DNA of 64,000 nt from positions 57,622-121,621 of the forward strand of contig NZ_KV757561.1 of assembly GCF_001712795.1 (NCBI RefSeq), read 5' to 3'. This DNA comes from Nostoc sp. KVJ20. Its GTDB lineage: Bacteria > Cyanobacteriota > Cyanobacteriia > Cyanobacteriales > Nostocaceae. A program made the translations under genes and the position numbers. Of the stretch, positions 17,692 to 26,235 are shown piece by piece. Each line of letters starts with the position of its first letter. Positions within the stretch are counted from its first letter, which is position 1. The notes below the pieces were generated by a model. That model was not told the DNA's origin. It saw only the letters and a program-made list of their open reading frames with translations, and did no database searches.

Positions 17692-17711
17692 TTTGGTCAA
17701 ATGACCTAATT

Positions 17712-18725
17712 TTATTCTTCGCTGGAGGAGATGGGTGTTGCTATCTCTAATGTAGTTAACACTATGTTTTTTTGTGCTAATTTTAACACATCTTGATTCC
17801 ATCCTGGGTTAGCAAATTGGGGCAAAATTTCTTGACTAAAGGCTTCTGCGGCCTTGGATCTATAGCGATTGGGATTGAAAATCAGCCACAGTGTCCGTTT
17901 GACAACGACGCCTTCAATGTTGGCAAAGTGGAGAACGCCCATTTGTAACTCTTTAGCGATCGCACTTGTTGAAACAAAGGCAGCCCCCAAACCAGATTGC
18001 ACAGCATTTTTGATGGCTTCAATGGAATTCAATTCCATTTCCACCTTCAAACGTCTGGTATCAATTTCGCAGCGTGCTAACACTTGGTCAATTACTTTGC
18101 GGATAGTCGATTGGGAATCTAGGGCAATGAATTGTAATTTATATAGGTCTTCTTTTTGGATTTTTTCAAGTTTGGCAAAGGGATGAAAGACAGGTAAAAT
18201 CAGCGCTAGTTCGTCTTCAGCGTAAGGAATAACTTCTAAAGATTCTGAAAGTTCACCAGGAATTTCACCGCCGATAATCGCTAGATCAACTTGTCCGTTA
18301 GCGACACTCCAAGCAGTCCGTCGGGTGGAGTGGACGTGTAATTGCACCGCCACATCGGGATATTTTTGTCGAAACATCCCGATCATTCTGGGCAAAAGAT
18401 AAGTGCCGGTGGTTTGAGAAGCACCGACAATTAAAGTACCGCCTTGGAGATTTTGTAAATCCTCGATCGCACGGCAAGTTTCCTGACACAGGCTGAGGAT
18501 TTTTTCACCGTAGCTTAAGAGTAGATGCCCGGCTTCGGTTAATTGGGCGCGTCGTCCTCCACGGTCGAATAAGGGGACATCGAGTTGCCGTTCGAGATTT
18601 TGCACTTGCAAACTCACGGCGGGCTGTGAGACATAAAGACTATCAGCGGCACGCTTGAAGCTTCCTTCAACAGCGATCGCTTTCAGGATACGTAACTGAT
18701 CTAAAGTGAAAGGAAGGTCAGACAT
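17712..18725 (-). CDS. rbcR: LysR-family regulator, RbcR (Ycf30) type
   Basis: A LysR-type regulator with an N-terminal winged helix ([20 protein letters not shown], then [16 protein letters not shown]) and a C-terminal type-2 binding-protein-like effector domain ([28 protein letters not shown]). The sequence closely matches cyanobacterial RbcR/Ycf30 as I know it, which controls RuBisCO and carbon-metabolism genes. Start chosen at [11 protein letters not shown]; a further 14 residues upstream are possible from 18767 but are not typical. Divergent from an NnrU-like gene with NDH-1 genes beyond. CmpR or NdhR-type paralogues are the alternative, but the N-terminal block favours RbcR. Confidence 0.8.
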   Translation of the reverse strand: MSDLPFTLDQLRILKAIAVEGSFKRAADSLYVSQPAVSLQVQNLERQLDVPLFDRGGRRAQLTEAGHLLLSYGEKILSLCQETCRAIEDLQNLQGGTLIVGASQTTGTYLLPRMIGMFRQKYPDVAVQLHVHSTRRTAWSVANGQVDLAIIGGEIPGELSESLEVIPYAEDELALILPVFHPFAKLEKIQKEDLYKLQFIALDSQSTIRKVIDQVLARCEIDTRRLKVEMELNSIEAIKNAVQSGLGAAFVSTSAIAKELQMGVLHFANIEGVVVKRTLWLIFNPNRYRSKAAEAFSQEILPQFANPGWNQDVLKLAQKNIVLTTLEIATPISSSEE

Positions 18726-18937
18726 AAGGCTCAACCCACAAACTTTTAAAGGAGCAGATGCACGCAATGAATCCGGTTTGGCAGCAATCAGCCGGACATG
18801 ATTTGTTGCATATTGAACTTGAAGGCTTGACTCGAAAAAGACAGTAGCACAACATCTTGACTAAAGTCCCCTTTTGAATACTTTGTGGTATTGGTTGTAC
18901 TGAATTCAATTTTCTTTAAATTACTTCACCGGTGTAT

Positions 18938-19654
18938 ATGCTGCTGATTTCTTGGTTGACACCCAGTCATTTTGTCATACTGGGGTTACAAATAGTTTTT
19001 GCGATCGCTCACAGTGGAGGCGCTGCTTTGCGTCCTTGGGCAGAAAAGTATATTGGCCCAAGGCTTTATCGCATTCTCTTTGCATTAGTCAGCCTACCGT
19101 TGGCTGTGATATTAATTATTTACTTTTTTGGGCACCGCTATGATGGTTTGCAACTTTGGCAGGTACAAGGAGTGCCTGGAGTACGAGAATTTGTTTGGCT
19201 GCTGTCAGCAATCTCGTTTTTGTTTTTATATCCTGCTACCTTCAATCTACTAGAAATTGCTGCCATTCAAAAGCCCCAAGTTCATCTCTACGAAACAGGA
19301 ATTATTCGGATTACCCGTCATCCCCAGATGGTAGGACAAATAATTTGGTGTGTTGCCCATACTCTATGGTTGGGTACTACCTTTACTCTTGTGACTTCCA
19401 TTGGATTGGTGTTACATCACTTGTTTGGGGTTTGGCACGGGGATCGCCGTTTGAGCGATCGCTATGGGGAAACTTTTGAACTTGCCAAACAGCGGACTTC
19501 AATTATTCCCTTTAAAGCAATTATTGACGGGCGTCAATCTCTCAAATGGCAGGAATTTCTACGTCCTGCCTATTTGGGAGTTGCCATTTTTATAGCTTTG
19601 CTTTGGTGGTCGCACCCTCTGTTACTGGAAGCAACCAGTAGGATAGCATGGTAA
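18938..19654 (+). CDS. NnrU-family membrane protein, Z-ISO-like
   Basis: About 238 residues with six hydrophobic helices. The conserved block IRITRHPQMVGQIIWCVAHTLW, followed by LHHLFGVWHGDRRLSDRYGETF, is typical of the NnrU family, which includes the plant haem-dependent 15-cis-zeta-carotene isomerase Z-ISO. The conserved His residues in these blocks could bind haem. In cyanobacteria the role is not settled; carotene isomerisation or a link to nitrogen-oxide metabolism are both extrapolations. A GTG at 18932 is an alternative start. Divergent from rbcR. Confidence 0.8.
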   Translation: MLLISWLTPSHFVILGLQIVFAIAHSGGAALRPWAEKYIGPRLYRILFALVSLPLAVILIIYFFGHRYDGLQLWQVQGVPGVREFVWLLSAISFLFLYPATFNLLEIAAIQKPQVHLYETGIIRITRHPQMVGQIIWCVAHTLWLGTTFTLVTSIGLVLHHLFGVWHGDRRLSDRYGETFELAKQRTSIIPFKAIIDGRQSLKWQEFLRPAYLGVAIFIALLWWSHPLLLEATSRIAW

Positions 19655-20278
19655 ATTCAGGTGATCCCCAGTGTCAGCAGAAAATCCGAAATAGATAGAA
19701 ATTTAAGCTTATCAATTACCCCAAATCAATGTAGGATAAATTCAAATATCTATCAGTGGGGGTGCATTCAGTCAGCTTAAGATTCTATGTCGGTAGTCAT
19801 TAGTCAATTGCCTTTCCTTGGGAGTTAATGGCAGATTCAGTCAATCCCCAGGCAGCCACGGTAGTCAGGAATTTAACATCAAAAAAAGCCAACGCTATTG
19901 CTACGTTAGCTTTTTTGTCAGAGACACATTATGCTCAATTTTTATCTAATTATTCTGTGTCCTGAAAGTTGGTGTCCTAAAAGCATCTATCGGCAGTTAG
20001 TGATTTGCCAATCCTTCACCGAAGTTAGTGCTGAGTCCTGAGTCCTGAGTAAAATCAAGCAATTTAGTATTCATTGCTTGGTAATTAGTCCCAAGCCCCC
20101 TTGTACTCTAGAAGAAAAAGAAACGATTTCCTCATTCAATCCCCTAACTTTAGTTATGGACTTATACTCAGCACGGGTTAAATGCCCCCTACTGCGAACA
20201 GGACTCGGAACTCAGCACCACTGAATTCAGTGGTGATAGCTAGTTTGATATAAAAACCTTAATAATCCAAGAGGCGTC
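19655..20278. other. Intergenic region before the thioredoxin gene
   Basis: About 620 bp with a strong bidirectional terminator-like hairpin at 19881-19916 and some GAGTCCT direct repeats near 20035. No coding frame or RNA gene was recognised. Confidence 0.6.
19881..19916. terminator. Bidirectional terminator-like hairpin
   Basis: An A-run, then GCCAACG paired with CGTTAGC (one mismatch), then six T. It is symmetrical, so it could terminate from either side. It lies about 230 bp after the NnrU-family gene. Confidence 0.7.
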
Positions 20279-20665
20279 ATGGTGTTGTCGGTTAGTGAGC
20301 GGACATTTACTCAAGAAGTTTTAGAATCTCCTATTCCTGTTTTAGTTAATTTTGAAGCACCCTGGTGTGGCTTGTGTCGGATTATCCACCCACTGTTGTT
20401 GCAATTTCAAGCCCAATGCGGGGAAGAAATTAAATTAGTTAGCGTTAACGCCGATCAAAATTTTAAATTGTCTACTACTTATAGGCTAAAATCACTACCC
20501 ACTTTACTATTGATTGAAAATGGTACCATTCGCCATCGCTTGGAATGCTTTCGCGGCAGAGAAGATTTACGTCTAGCTTTAGAAGAGATTAAAGCCAGCT
20601 ACAGCAATTACCCCAAAATGTACAAAAGTTCCAAAACAGTGGACTTAGAGTGTCGTTCAGCTTGA
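20279..20665 (+). CDS. Thioredoxin-like protein with WCGLC active site
   Basis: A thioredoxin fold of 128 residues: PVLVNFEAPWCGLC with redox Cys C30 and C33, VSVNADQNFKL, and the cis-Pro segment LKSLPTLLLIENG. The active site is WCGLC rather than the classical WCGPC, which should raise or lower the redox potential and may point to a specialised partner. The C-terminus is extended by about 20 residues (YSNYPKMYKSSK...). GAGG eight bases before the ATG is a fair ribosome site. It lies upstream of ndhF but behind its own terminator, so it is probably not co-transcribed with it. Confidence 0.88.
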   Translation: MVLSVSERTFTQEVLESPIPVLVNFEAPWCGLCRIIHPLLLQFQAQCGEEIKLVSVNADQNFKLSTTYRLKSLPTLLLIENGTIRHRLECFRGREDLRLALEEIKASYSNYPKMYKSSKTVDLECRSA

Positions 20666-20792
20666 TGGATACTGGGTATTGGGCATTGGGCATGGGGCAT
20701 GAGGCATAGGACAAATGACAAATGACCAATGATAAATGACGAGTGACAAATGACCAATGACGAGTGACCAAATCTAAAACCATGCTTAACAC

Positions 20793-20825
20793 CCCACCCA
20801 ATGACCTTTGGGTGGGTTATTTTAT
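20793..20825 (+). terminator. Rho-independent terminator
   Basis: CCCACCCAA and TTGGGTGGG form a 9 bp G+C-rich stem followed by TTATTTTAT. It closes the thioredoxin-like gene, before ndhF. Degenerate TGACAAATGACCAATGA repeats precede it. Confidence 0.85.
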
Positions 20826-20898
20826 GCTAAAGGGTGTGTGTCACAATTATTAACAGTTCCGACACGCTATTCAAGAATTCTAAAAGTAGGCGTCAGTG

Positions 20899-23001
20899 AT
20901 GGAAGTAATCTATCAGTATGCCTGGCTGATTCCGGTGTTCCCTCTTTTTGGAGCAATGCTGGTCGGTCTAGGGTTAATCTCGTTTAATCAGGTGACAAAC
21001 CGCCTACGGCAGCTTAACGCTGTGGTGATTATCTCCATGATGGCAGCAGCTATGGGGCTGTCCTTTGCCTTGTTGTGGAGTCAAATTCAAGGACACCCGG
21101 CTTATCTCCGCACCTTTGAGTGGGCGGCTGCTGGCAATTTTCACCTGAGCATGGGCTACACTATTGACCACCTGACAGCCCTAATGCTGGTGATTGTCAC
21201 AACGGTAGCCTGTTTAGTCATGGTTTACACCGATGGCTACATGGCTCACGATCCCGGCTACGTGAGGTTTTACGCCTATCTCAGTTTGTTTGGCTCCTCA
21301 ATGTTAGGTCTGGTGGTCAGCCCCAACCTAGTACAGATTTATATATTCTGGGAACTGGTGGGAATGTGTTCCTACTTGCTGGTCGGTTTTTGGTACGATC
21401 GCAAGTCAGCAGCCGATGCCGCTCAAAAAGCATTTGTAACCAACCGCGTAGGCGACTTTGGTCTGTTACTCGGCATTTTGGGGCTATTCTGGGCAACAGG
21501 AAGCTTTGATTTTAATATCATGGGCGATCGCCTCGCCCAACTCGTCGAATCAGGTTCTATCAGCAATTTTCTCGCTGTCCTGTTTGCGATTTTAGTTTTC
21601 TTAGGGCCAGTTGCTAAATCAGCCCAATTCCCCCTCCATGTCTGGCTACCAGACGCAATGGAAGGCCCCACCCCCATTTCTGCCTTGATTCACGCAGCAA
21701 CAATGGTGGCGGCTGGTGTTTTCCTCATTGCCCGGATGTACCCAGTATTTGAAGGCGTTCCAGTTGCAATGAATGTCATTGCCTTTACTGGGGCGTTTAC
21801 GGCGTTTTTGGGGGCTAGCATTGCCATTACCCAAAACGACATCAAAAAGGGCTTGGCTTACTCCACCATTTCCCAACTGGGTTACATGGTGATGGCAATG
21901 GGAATAGGTTCCTACAGTGCTGGACTATTCCACCTGATGACCCACGCCTATTTCAAAGCGATGCTGTTCTTGGGTTCAGGTTCAGTAATTCATGGTATGG
22001 AAGGTGTCGTTGGACACGACCCCGCCTTAGCTCAAGATATGCGGCTGATGGGTGGACTGCGAAAGTATATGCCCGTCACGTCAATTACCTTTTTGATTGG
22101 TTGCTTGGCAATTTCTGGTATTCCGCCTTTTGCTGGCTTCTGGTCAAAAGATGAAATTCTGGGGAAGGCTTTTGAAGCTAATCCACTCCTCTGGTTCATC
22201 GGCTGGCTAACTGCCGGGATTACTGCTTTCTATATGTTTAGAATGTATTTCATGACATTTGAAGGCAAATTCCGGGGTACTGACGAGAAAATCAAACAAA
22301 AACTCAAGAAGGCTGCGGCGACAATTGTCCTGGAATTAGAGTCAGAAGAACTAGCCCCAAATTTTGGGCCTGGGGCGATGAAGAAAGGAGAATTGGCGGC
22401 AACTAGTCAGCAGCATGATTCCCATGATTCCCACGGGCATCACAGCGACTCCCCCCACGAATCGCCGTGGACAATGACGCTGCCGTTGGCACTGTTGGCT
22501 GTGCCTTCGATTTTGATTGGTTTGGTGGGAACTCCCTACGCCAATTATTTTGAAGAGTTTATCTTTCCTCCTAGCGAAACTCTCTCCGAAGTTATAGAAA
22601 AGGCTGCCGAGTTCAATCCGACGGAATTTTACATCATGGCGGGTGCTTCAGTCGGAATTTCTTTAATTGCGATTACCCTGGCTTCGCTGATGTATTTGCG
22701 CCGTAAAATTGACCCAGCTGCGATCGCTGCTAAAATCAAACCACTTTATGAGTTATCCCTCAACAAGTGGTACTTTGATGACATTTACCATCGGGTTTTT
22801 GTCCTCGGCTTGCGTCGCCTAGCTAGACAAGTTATGGAAGTTGACTTCCGCGTTGTCGATGGTGCTGTTAACCTCACAGGCTTTTTCACCCTTGTTAGCG
22901 GTGAAGGTCTGAAGTACCTAGAAAACGGTCGCGCTCAATTCTATGCCTTGATTGTATTTGGGGCGGTTTTGGGCTTAGTAATTGTCTTTGGTGTCACCTA
23001 A
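20899..23001 (+). CDS. ndhF: NAD(P)H-quinone oxidoreductase subunit 5 (NdhF)
   Basis: A 700-residue proton-translocating antiporter-like subunit of the photosynthetic NDH-1 complex in the thylakoid membrane. Core motifs are visible: FWELVGMCSYLLVGFW, the Lys/His-bearing TM block FPLHVWLPDAMEGPTPISALIHAATMV and SQLGYMVMAMG. About 14-16 membrane helices plus the long C-terminal lateral helix region are present. A His/Asp/Ser-rich hydrophilic loop at about 505-528 (HDSHDSHGHHSDS) is notable. Paired with ndhD 230 bp downstream; length and partner favour the NdhF1/NdhD1 respiratory and cyclic-flow form over the CO2-uptake forms. ATG at 20899 preferred to the GTG three bases earlier. Confidence 0.95.
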   Translation: MEVIYQYAWLIPVFPLFGAMLVGLGLISFNQVTNRLRQLNAVVIISMMAAAMGLSFALLWSQIQGHPAYLRTFEWAAAGNFHLSMGYTIDHLTALMLVIVTTVACLVMVYTDGYMAHDPGYVRFYAYLSLFGSSMLGLVVSPNLVQIYIFWELVGMCSYLLVGFWYDRKSAADAAQKAFVTNRVGDFGLLLGILGLFWATGSFDFNIMGDRLAQLVESGSISNFLAVLFAILVFLGPVAKSAQFPLHVWLPDAMEGPTPISALIHAATMVAAGVFLIARMYPVFEGVPVAMNVIAFTGAFTAFLGASIAITQNDIKKGLAYSTISQLGYMVMAMGIGSYSAGLFHLMTHAYFKAMLFLGSGSVIHGMEGVVGHDPALAQDMRLMGGLRKYMPVTSITFLIGCLAISGIPPFAGFWSKDEILGKAFEANPLLWFIGWLTAGITAFYMFRMYFMTFEGKFRGTDEKIKQKLKKAAATIVLELESEELAPNFGPGAMKKGELAATSQQHDSHDSHGHHSDSPHESPWTMTLPLALLAVPSILIGLVGTPYANYFEEFIFPPSETLSEVIEKAAEFNPTEFYIMAGASVGISLIAITLASLMYLRRKIDPAAIAAKIKPLYELSLNKWYFDDIYHRVFVLGLRRLARQVMEVDFRVVDGAVNLTGFFTLVSGEGLKYLENGRAQFYALIVFGAVLGLVIVFGVT

Positions 23002-23002
23002 C

Positions 23003-23030
23003 GTAGAGACGTAATATATTACGTCTCTAC
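23003..23030. repeat. Perfect 28 bp palindrome after ndhF
   Basis: GTAGAGACGTAATA faces TATTACGTCTCTAC, a perfect palindrome two bases after the ndhF stop. It contains the GTAGAGACG motif found in the hairpins at 1479-1503 and 52361-52385. It could act as a 3' stabiliser or weak terminator, and ndhD follows 200 bp later. Confidence 0.8.
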
Positions 23031-23234
23031 ATACGTTTTACATAGCGTATCAATTAGTGATTAGGCAATAACTATGTTGTATAAAGATGAAGGCAAGGAT
23101 ATAGATTTACCTACCTTCATCTTTCTTTATTTTTATTAAATCAACCTAACGAGGAAGACCAAATACCGAAAAAGCTGTTAGTTAATAACTAGTGACTTTT
23201 TGCCAAACATGATTTTGATAGCAGACAAATTGTG

Positions 23235-24812
23235 ATGAATACAGCTAATTTCCCGTGGCTGACGACGATTATTCTGTTGCCAATAGCCGCGTCGCTACTT
23301 CTTCCCATCATCCCTGACAAAGAAGGCAAAACAGTGCGCTGGTACTCCCTCATCGTAGGGCTGATAGATTTTGCACTAATTGTTTACGCTTTTTATACTG
23401 GGTATGATTTCTCCAATCCAGATTTGCAGTTGGTGGAAAGTTACCCCTGGGTACCACAATTGGGTTTGAATTGGTCAGTAGGGGCTGATGGCTTATCCAT
23501 GCCCTTAATTATTTTGACTGGATTCATTACCACGCTGGCGATTTTAGCAGCTTGGCCTGTCACCTTCAAGCCCAAGCTATTCTACTTCTTGATTTTGGCA
23601 ATGTATGGCGGCCAGATTGCCGTGTTCGCCGTCCAGGATATGCTGTTGTTTTTCCTGGTGTGGGAACTGGAACTGGTACCGATATACTTTCTGCTGTCGA
23701 TTTGGGGAGGTAAAAGACGGCAGTATGCAGCGACCAAATTTATTTTATACACCGCCGGCGGTTCGCTGTTTATTTTGCTGTCTGCCCTGACAATGGGATT
23801 TTACGGCGATACGGTGACATTCGACATGAGAGCGATCGCCTTAAAAGACTTCGCCCTGAATTTTCAACTTGCCCTCTATGCTGGCTTCCTAATTGCCTAC
23901 GCCGTCAAATTGCCGATTATTCCCTTGCACACCTGGCTACCTGATGCCCACGGTGAAGCTACAGCCCCCGTACACATGTTATTAGCAGGTATTCTCCTGA
24001 AAATGGGTGGTTACGCCTTAATTCGGATGAATGCTCAAATGCTCCCCGATGCCCACGCTTATTTTGCACCAGTGTTGGTAGTTTTGGGGGTAGTTAATAT
24101 CATCTACGCTGCCTTGACATCCTTTGCCCAGCGCAACCTAAAGCGAAAAATTGCCTACTCCTCAATTTCTCACATGGGCTTTGTGATGATTGGTATTGCC
24201 TCCTTCACCGATTTGGGATTGAGTGGGGCAGTATTACAAATGGTTTCCCACGGGTTAATTGGGGCGAGTTTGTTCTTCCTGGTTGGCGCAACTTACGATC
24301 GCACCCACACCCTGATGTTGGATGAAATGGGCGGTGTTGCGAAGAGAATGCCGAAGATTTTCGCTATGTTCACCACCTGTTCGATGGCTTCTTTGGCATT
24401 GCCAGGGATGAGCGGTTTCGTGGCAGAATTGATGGTGTTTGTGGGCTTTGCTACTAGCGATGCTTATAGCTCTACCTTCAAAGTGATCGTGGTGTTCTTG
24501 ATGGCAGTGGGAGTGATTTTAACTCCGATTTATCTGCTGTCGATGTTGCGAGAAATTTTCTACGGTAAAGAGAACGAGGAATTAGTTTCTCACCAAGCTT
24601 TGATAGATGCCGAACCCCGTGAAGTATTTATCATTGCCTGTTTGTTAATTCCAATTATTGGTATTGGTTTCTATCCCAAATTGCTGACTCAAATGTATGA
24701 CGCTACAACTGTACAATTGACGGCAAGATTGCGTGATTCCGTGCCGACATTAGCACAACAAAAAGACGAAACACTAAAGGTTTCTTTGAGTGCGCCCCAA
24801 ATTGGTAATTAA
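23235..24812 (+). CDS. ndhD: NAD(P)H-quinone oxidoreductase subunit 4 (NdhD)
   Basis: A 525-residue NDH-1 membrane subunit with about 14 helices. Diagnostic blocks are [39 protein letters not shown] (conserved Lys/His channel), [21 protein letters not shown] and [24 protein letters not shown]. It pumps protons with NdhF in respiration and cyclic electron flow. ATG at 23235 preferred over the GTG three bases upstream. It probably belongs with ndhF to one transcription unit, although a 230 bp gap with a palindrome separates them. Ends at a strong terminator. Confidence 0.95.
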   Translation: MNTANFPWLTTIILLPIAASLLLPIIPDKEGKTVRWYSLIVGLIDFALIVYAFYTGYDFSNPDLQLVESYPWVPQLGLNWSVGADGLSMPLIILTGFITTLAILAAWPVTFKPKLFYFLILAMYGGQIAVFAVQDMLLFFLVWELELVPIYFLLSIWGGKRRQYAATKFILYTAGGSLFILLSALTMGFYGDTVTFDMRAIALKDFALNFQLALYAGFLIAYAVKLPIIPLHTWLPDAHGEATAPVHMLLAGILLKMGGYALIRMNAQMLPDAHAYFAPVLVVLGVVNIIYAALTSFAQRNLKRKIAYSSISHMGFVMIGIASFTDLGLSGAVLQMVSHGLIGASLFFLVGATYDRTHTLMLDEMGGVAKRMPKIFAMFTTCSMASLALPGMSGFVAELMVFVGFATSDAYSSTFKVIVVFLMAVGVILTPIYLLSMLREIFYGKENEELVSHQALIDAEPREVFIIACLLIPIIGIGFYPKLLTQMYDATTVQLTARLRDSVPTLAQQKDETLKVSLSAPQIGN

Positions 24813-24852
24813 GTTGCGATCGCTAGTTTAGTTTAAATATTTATTGCTTCGA

Positions 24853-24879
24853 GGGCGGGTACAAAACCCGCCCTTTTTG
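24853..24879 (+). terminator. Rho-independent terminator of ndhD
   Basis: GGGCGGGT and ACCCGCCC form a perfect 8 bp stem followed by five T. Confidence 0.92.
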
Positions 24880-24961
24880 TTACTCATTGAACTAAGTTAA
24901 AAAAATACTCTATGGGGTAAGCGAGTAGAGGTGTTTTTCATAATTTTCATAAAAATAGATT

Positions 24962-25234
24962 TTAAGCTGATTGATTTGTTTGCAACCAGTTAAATAAATC
25001 TTCCATAGCAGTAAAATCTAATAAAGATTCACCAATGTTTTCTAACTGATTTAAAGAAAGAGATTGGATGCGTTCTTGCAATTCTGGTGATAGTTCTCCC
25101 ACTCGTCTTTGTAGTAACCTTAAAATCAGCTGTTGTTCACCTTCTTGTTTTCCGCGCTCGTAGCCGATGCGCTCACCTGTAGTTACGTATCTCATAGTCC
25201 GCTCCTGCTCAATCTTCATAAAAATAGATTTCAA
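24962..25234 (-). pseudogene. Duplicated C-terminal fragment of the Rpn/DUF4351 nuclease
   Basis: A 90-residue frame that repeats, with few changes, the last about 85 residues of the next gene: GERIGYERGKQEGEQQL, LRLLQRRVGELSPELQERI and a DUF4351-type tail DFTAMEDLFNWLQTNQS. DNA identity extends through the whole segment and a shared TTCATAAAAATAGATTT marks both unit ends, so this is a direct partial tandem duplication. The frame starts at a TTG overlapping the parent's stop (or ATG at 25219) and could still be translated by coupling. It lacks the nuclease domain. Confidence 0.75.
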
Positions 25235-26220
25235 ACTGATTGATTTGTTTGCAACCAGTTAAGTAAATCTTCTATAGCAGTAAAATCTAACAAAGCTTCA
25301 CCAAGGGTTTCTAACTGATTTAAAGAAAGAGATTGGATGCGTTCTTGCAATTGTGGTGATAATTCTCCCACGCGTCTTTTTAGTAACCTTAAAATAAGTT
25401 GTTGTTCACCTTCTTTTTTTCCTTCTTGTTTACCTTCTTGTTTTCCGCGCTCGTAGCCGATGCGCTCACCTGTAGTTACATATCTCATAGTCCGCTCCTG
25501 TTCAAATTGTTTAAACTCTTCCCAAAATTGATTTTCTAATGCCTTTGGTAATATCATAACCCAATCGATAAATCGATACAAATTACGAATATCCTGCTCT
25601 TCTAAGCCCAAATCATATAGTCTGCGAATTAAGCTAAATTTCCAGATTTTGCGCTGTTCAGGTGATGAGCGTGTCTGCTGCATTTTCAAATGCGCCATGA
25701 CGACAGTCGCAAATGGATTATCGCTATTTTCTAACTCGTGAAAGCGATTTTCGTAATCCAAAAGTTTAATACTACCAAATTCAAAATTTAAGCGAGTATT
25801 GGGATAATTGTAACTGTAATTGTTTGGTCGCCATTCGCGGTTTGAATCACAGAGAATTGCAAGGCTAATTGCTGGTTGATCAAAGCGGTCAAATATGCGA
25901 AAATTGTAGGTAAACATCCGCTTAGAAAAATTATCTTCTTTTTGCGCCTGAATTTCAACATGGATTAATAACCAAAGTTCTTCCCCTTGGATTTGCCAAA
26001 CTTTGACTAATTGATCAGCATATCGCTTACCCTGTTCGGCTTCACGAGCTATTTGTTGAAATTCTTTATCTAGAAATTGATATGGACGCTCCCAATCAAT
26101 TAATGCAGAAGTTTCTGGAAAAAAGAAATGCATGGCTTGGGGAAAATAAGCTTCTAGAATTTCTTTCCAAGGGCTATCAAAATCAGCGCGTTTGCTATCA
26201 CTAGTCATGTCATTTTTCAT
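25231..26220 (-). CDS. Rpn-family PD-(D/E)XK nuclease / putative transposase with DUF4351
   Basis: A 329-residue protein of the Rpn/putative-transposase family that is very abundant in Nostocales. The N-terminal nuclease domain begins SPWKEILEAYFPQAM and shows YADQLVKVW with LLIHVEIQAQ (the D...ExQ core of PD-(D/E)XK enzymes). A Lys/Glu-rich linker GKQEGKQEGKKEGEQQ joins it to the C-terminal DUF4351 helical hairpin. Rpn proteins promote RecA-independent recombination in other bacteria; activity here is inferred. The linker has an extra repeat unit compared with the duplicated fragment downstream, showing local repeat expansion. Confidence 0.85.
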   Translation of the reverse strand: MKNDMTSDSKRADFDSPWKEILEAYFPQAMHFFFPETSALIDWERPYQFLDKEFQQIAREAEQGKRYADQLVKVWQIQGEELWLLIHVEIQAQKEDNFSKRMFTYNFRIFDRFDQPAISLAILCDSNREWRPNNYSYNYPNTRLNFEFGSIKLLDYENRFHELENSDNPFATVVMAHLKMQQTRSSPEQRKIWKFSLIRRLYDLGLEEQDIRNLYRFIDWVMILPKALENQFWEEFKQFEQERTMRYVTTGERIGYERGKQEGKQEGKKEGEQQLILRLLKRRVGELSPQLQERIQSLSLNQLETLGEALLDFTAIEDLLNWLQTNQSV

Positions 26221-26235
26221 TTGTCCAGAATAGCA

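Noticed and set aside
20589..20801. Small minus-strand frame after the thioredoxin gene
   Set aside because: It consists of translated TGACAAATGACCAATGA repeats (HWSFVTRHLSL type), not protein-like.
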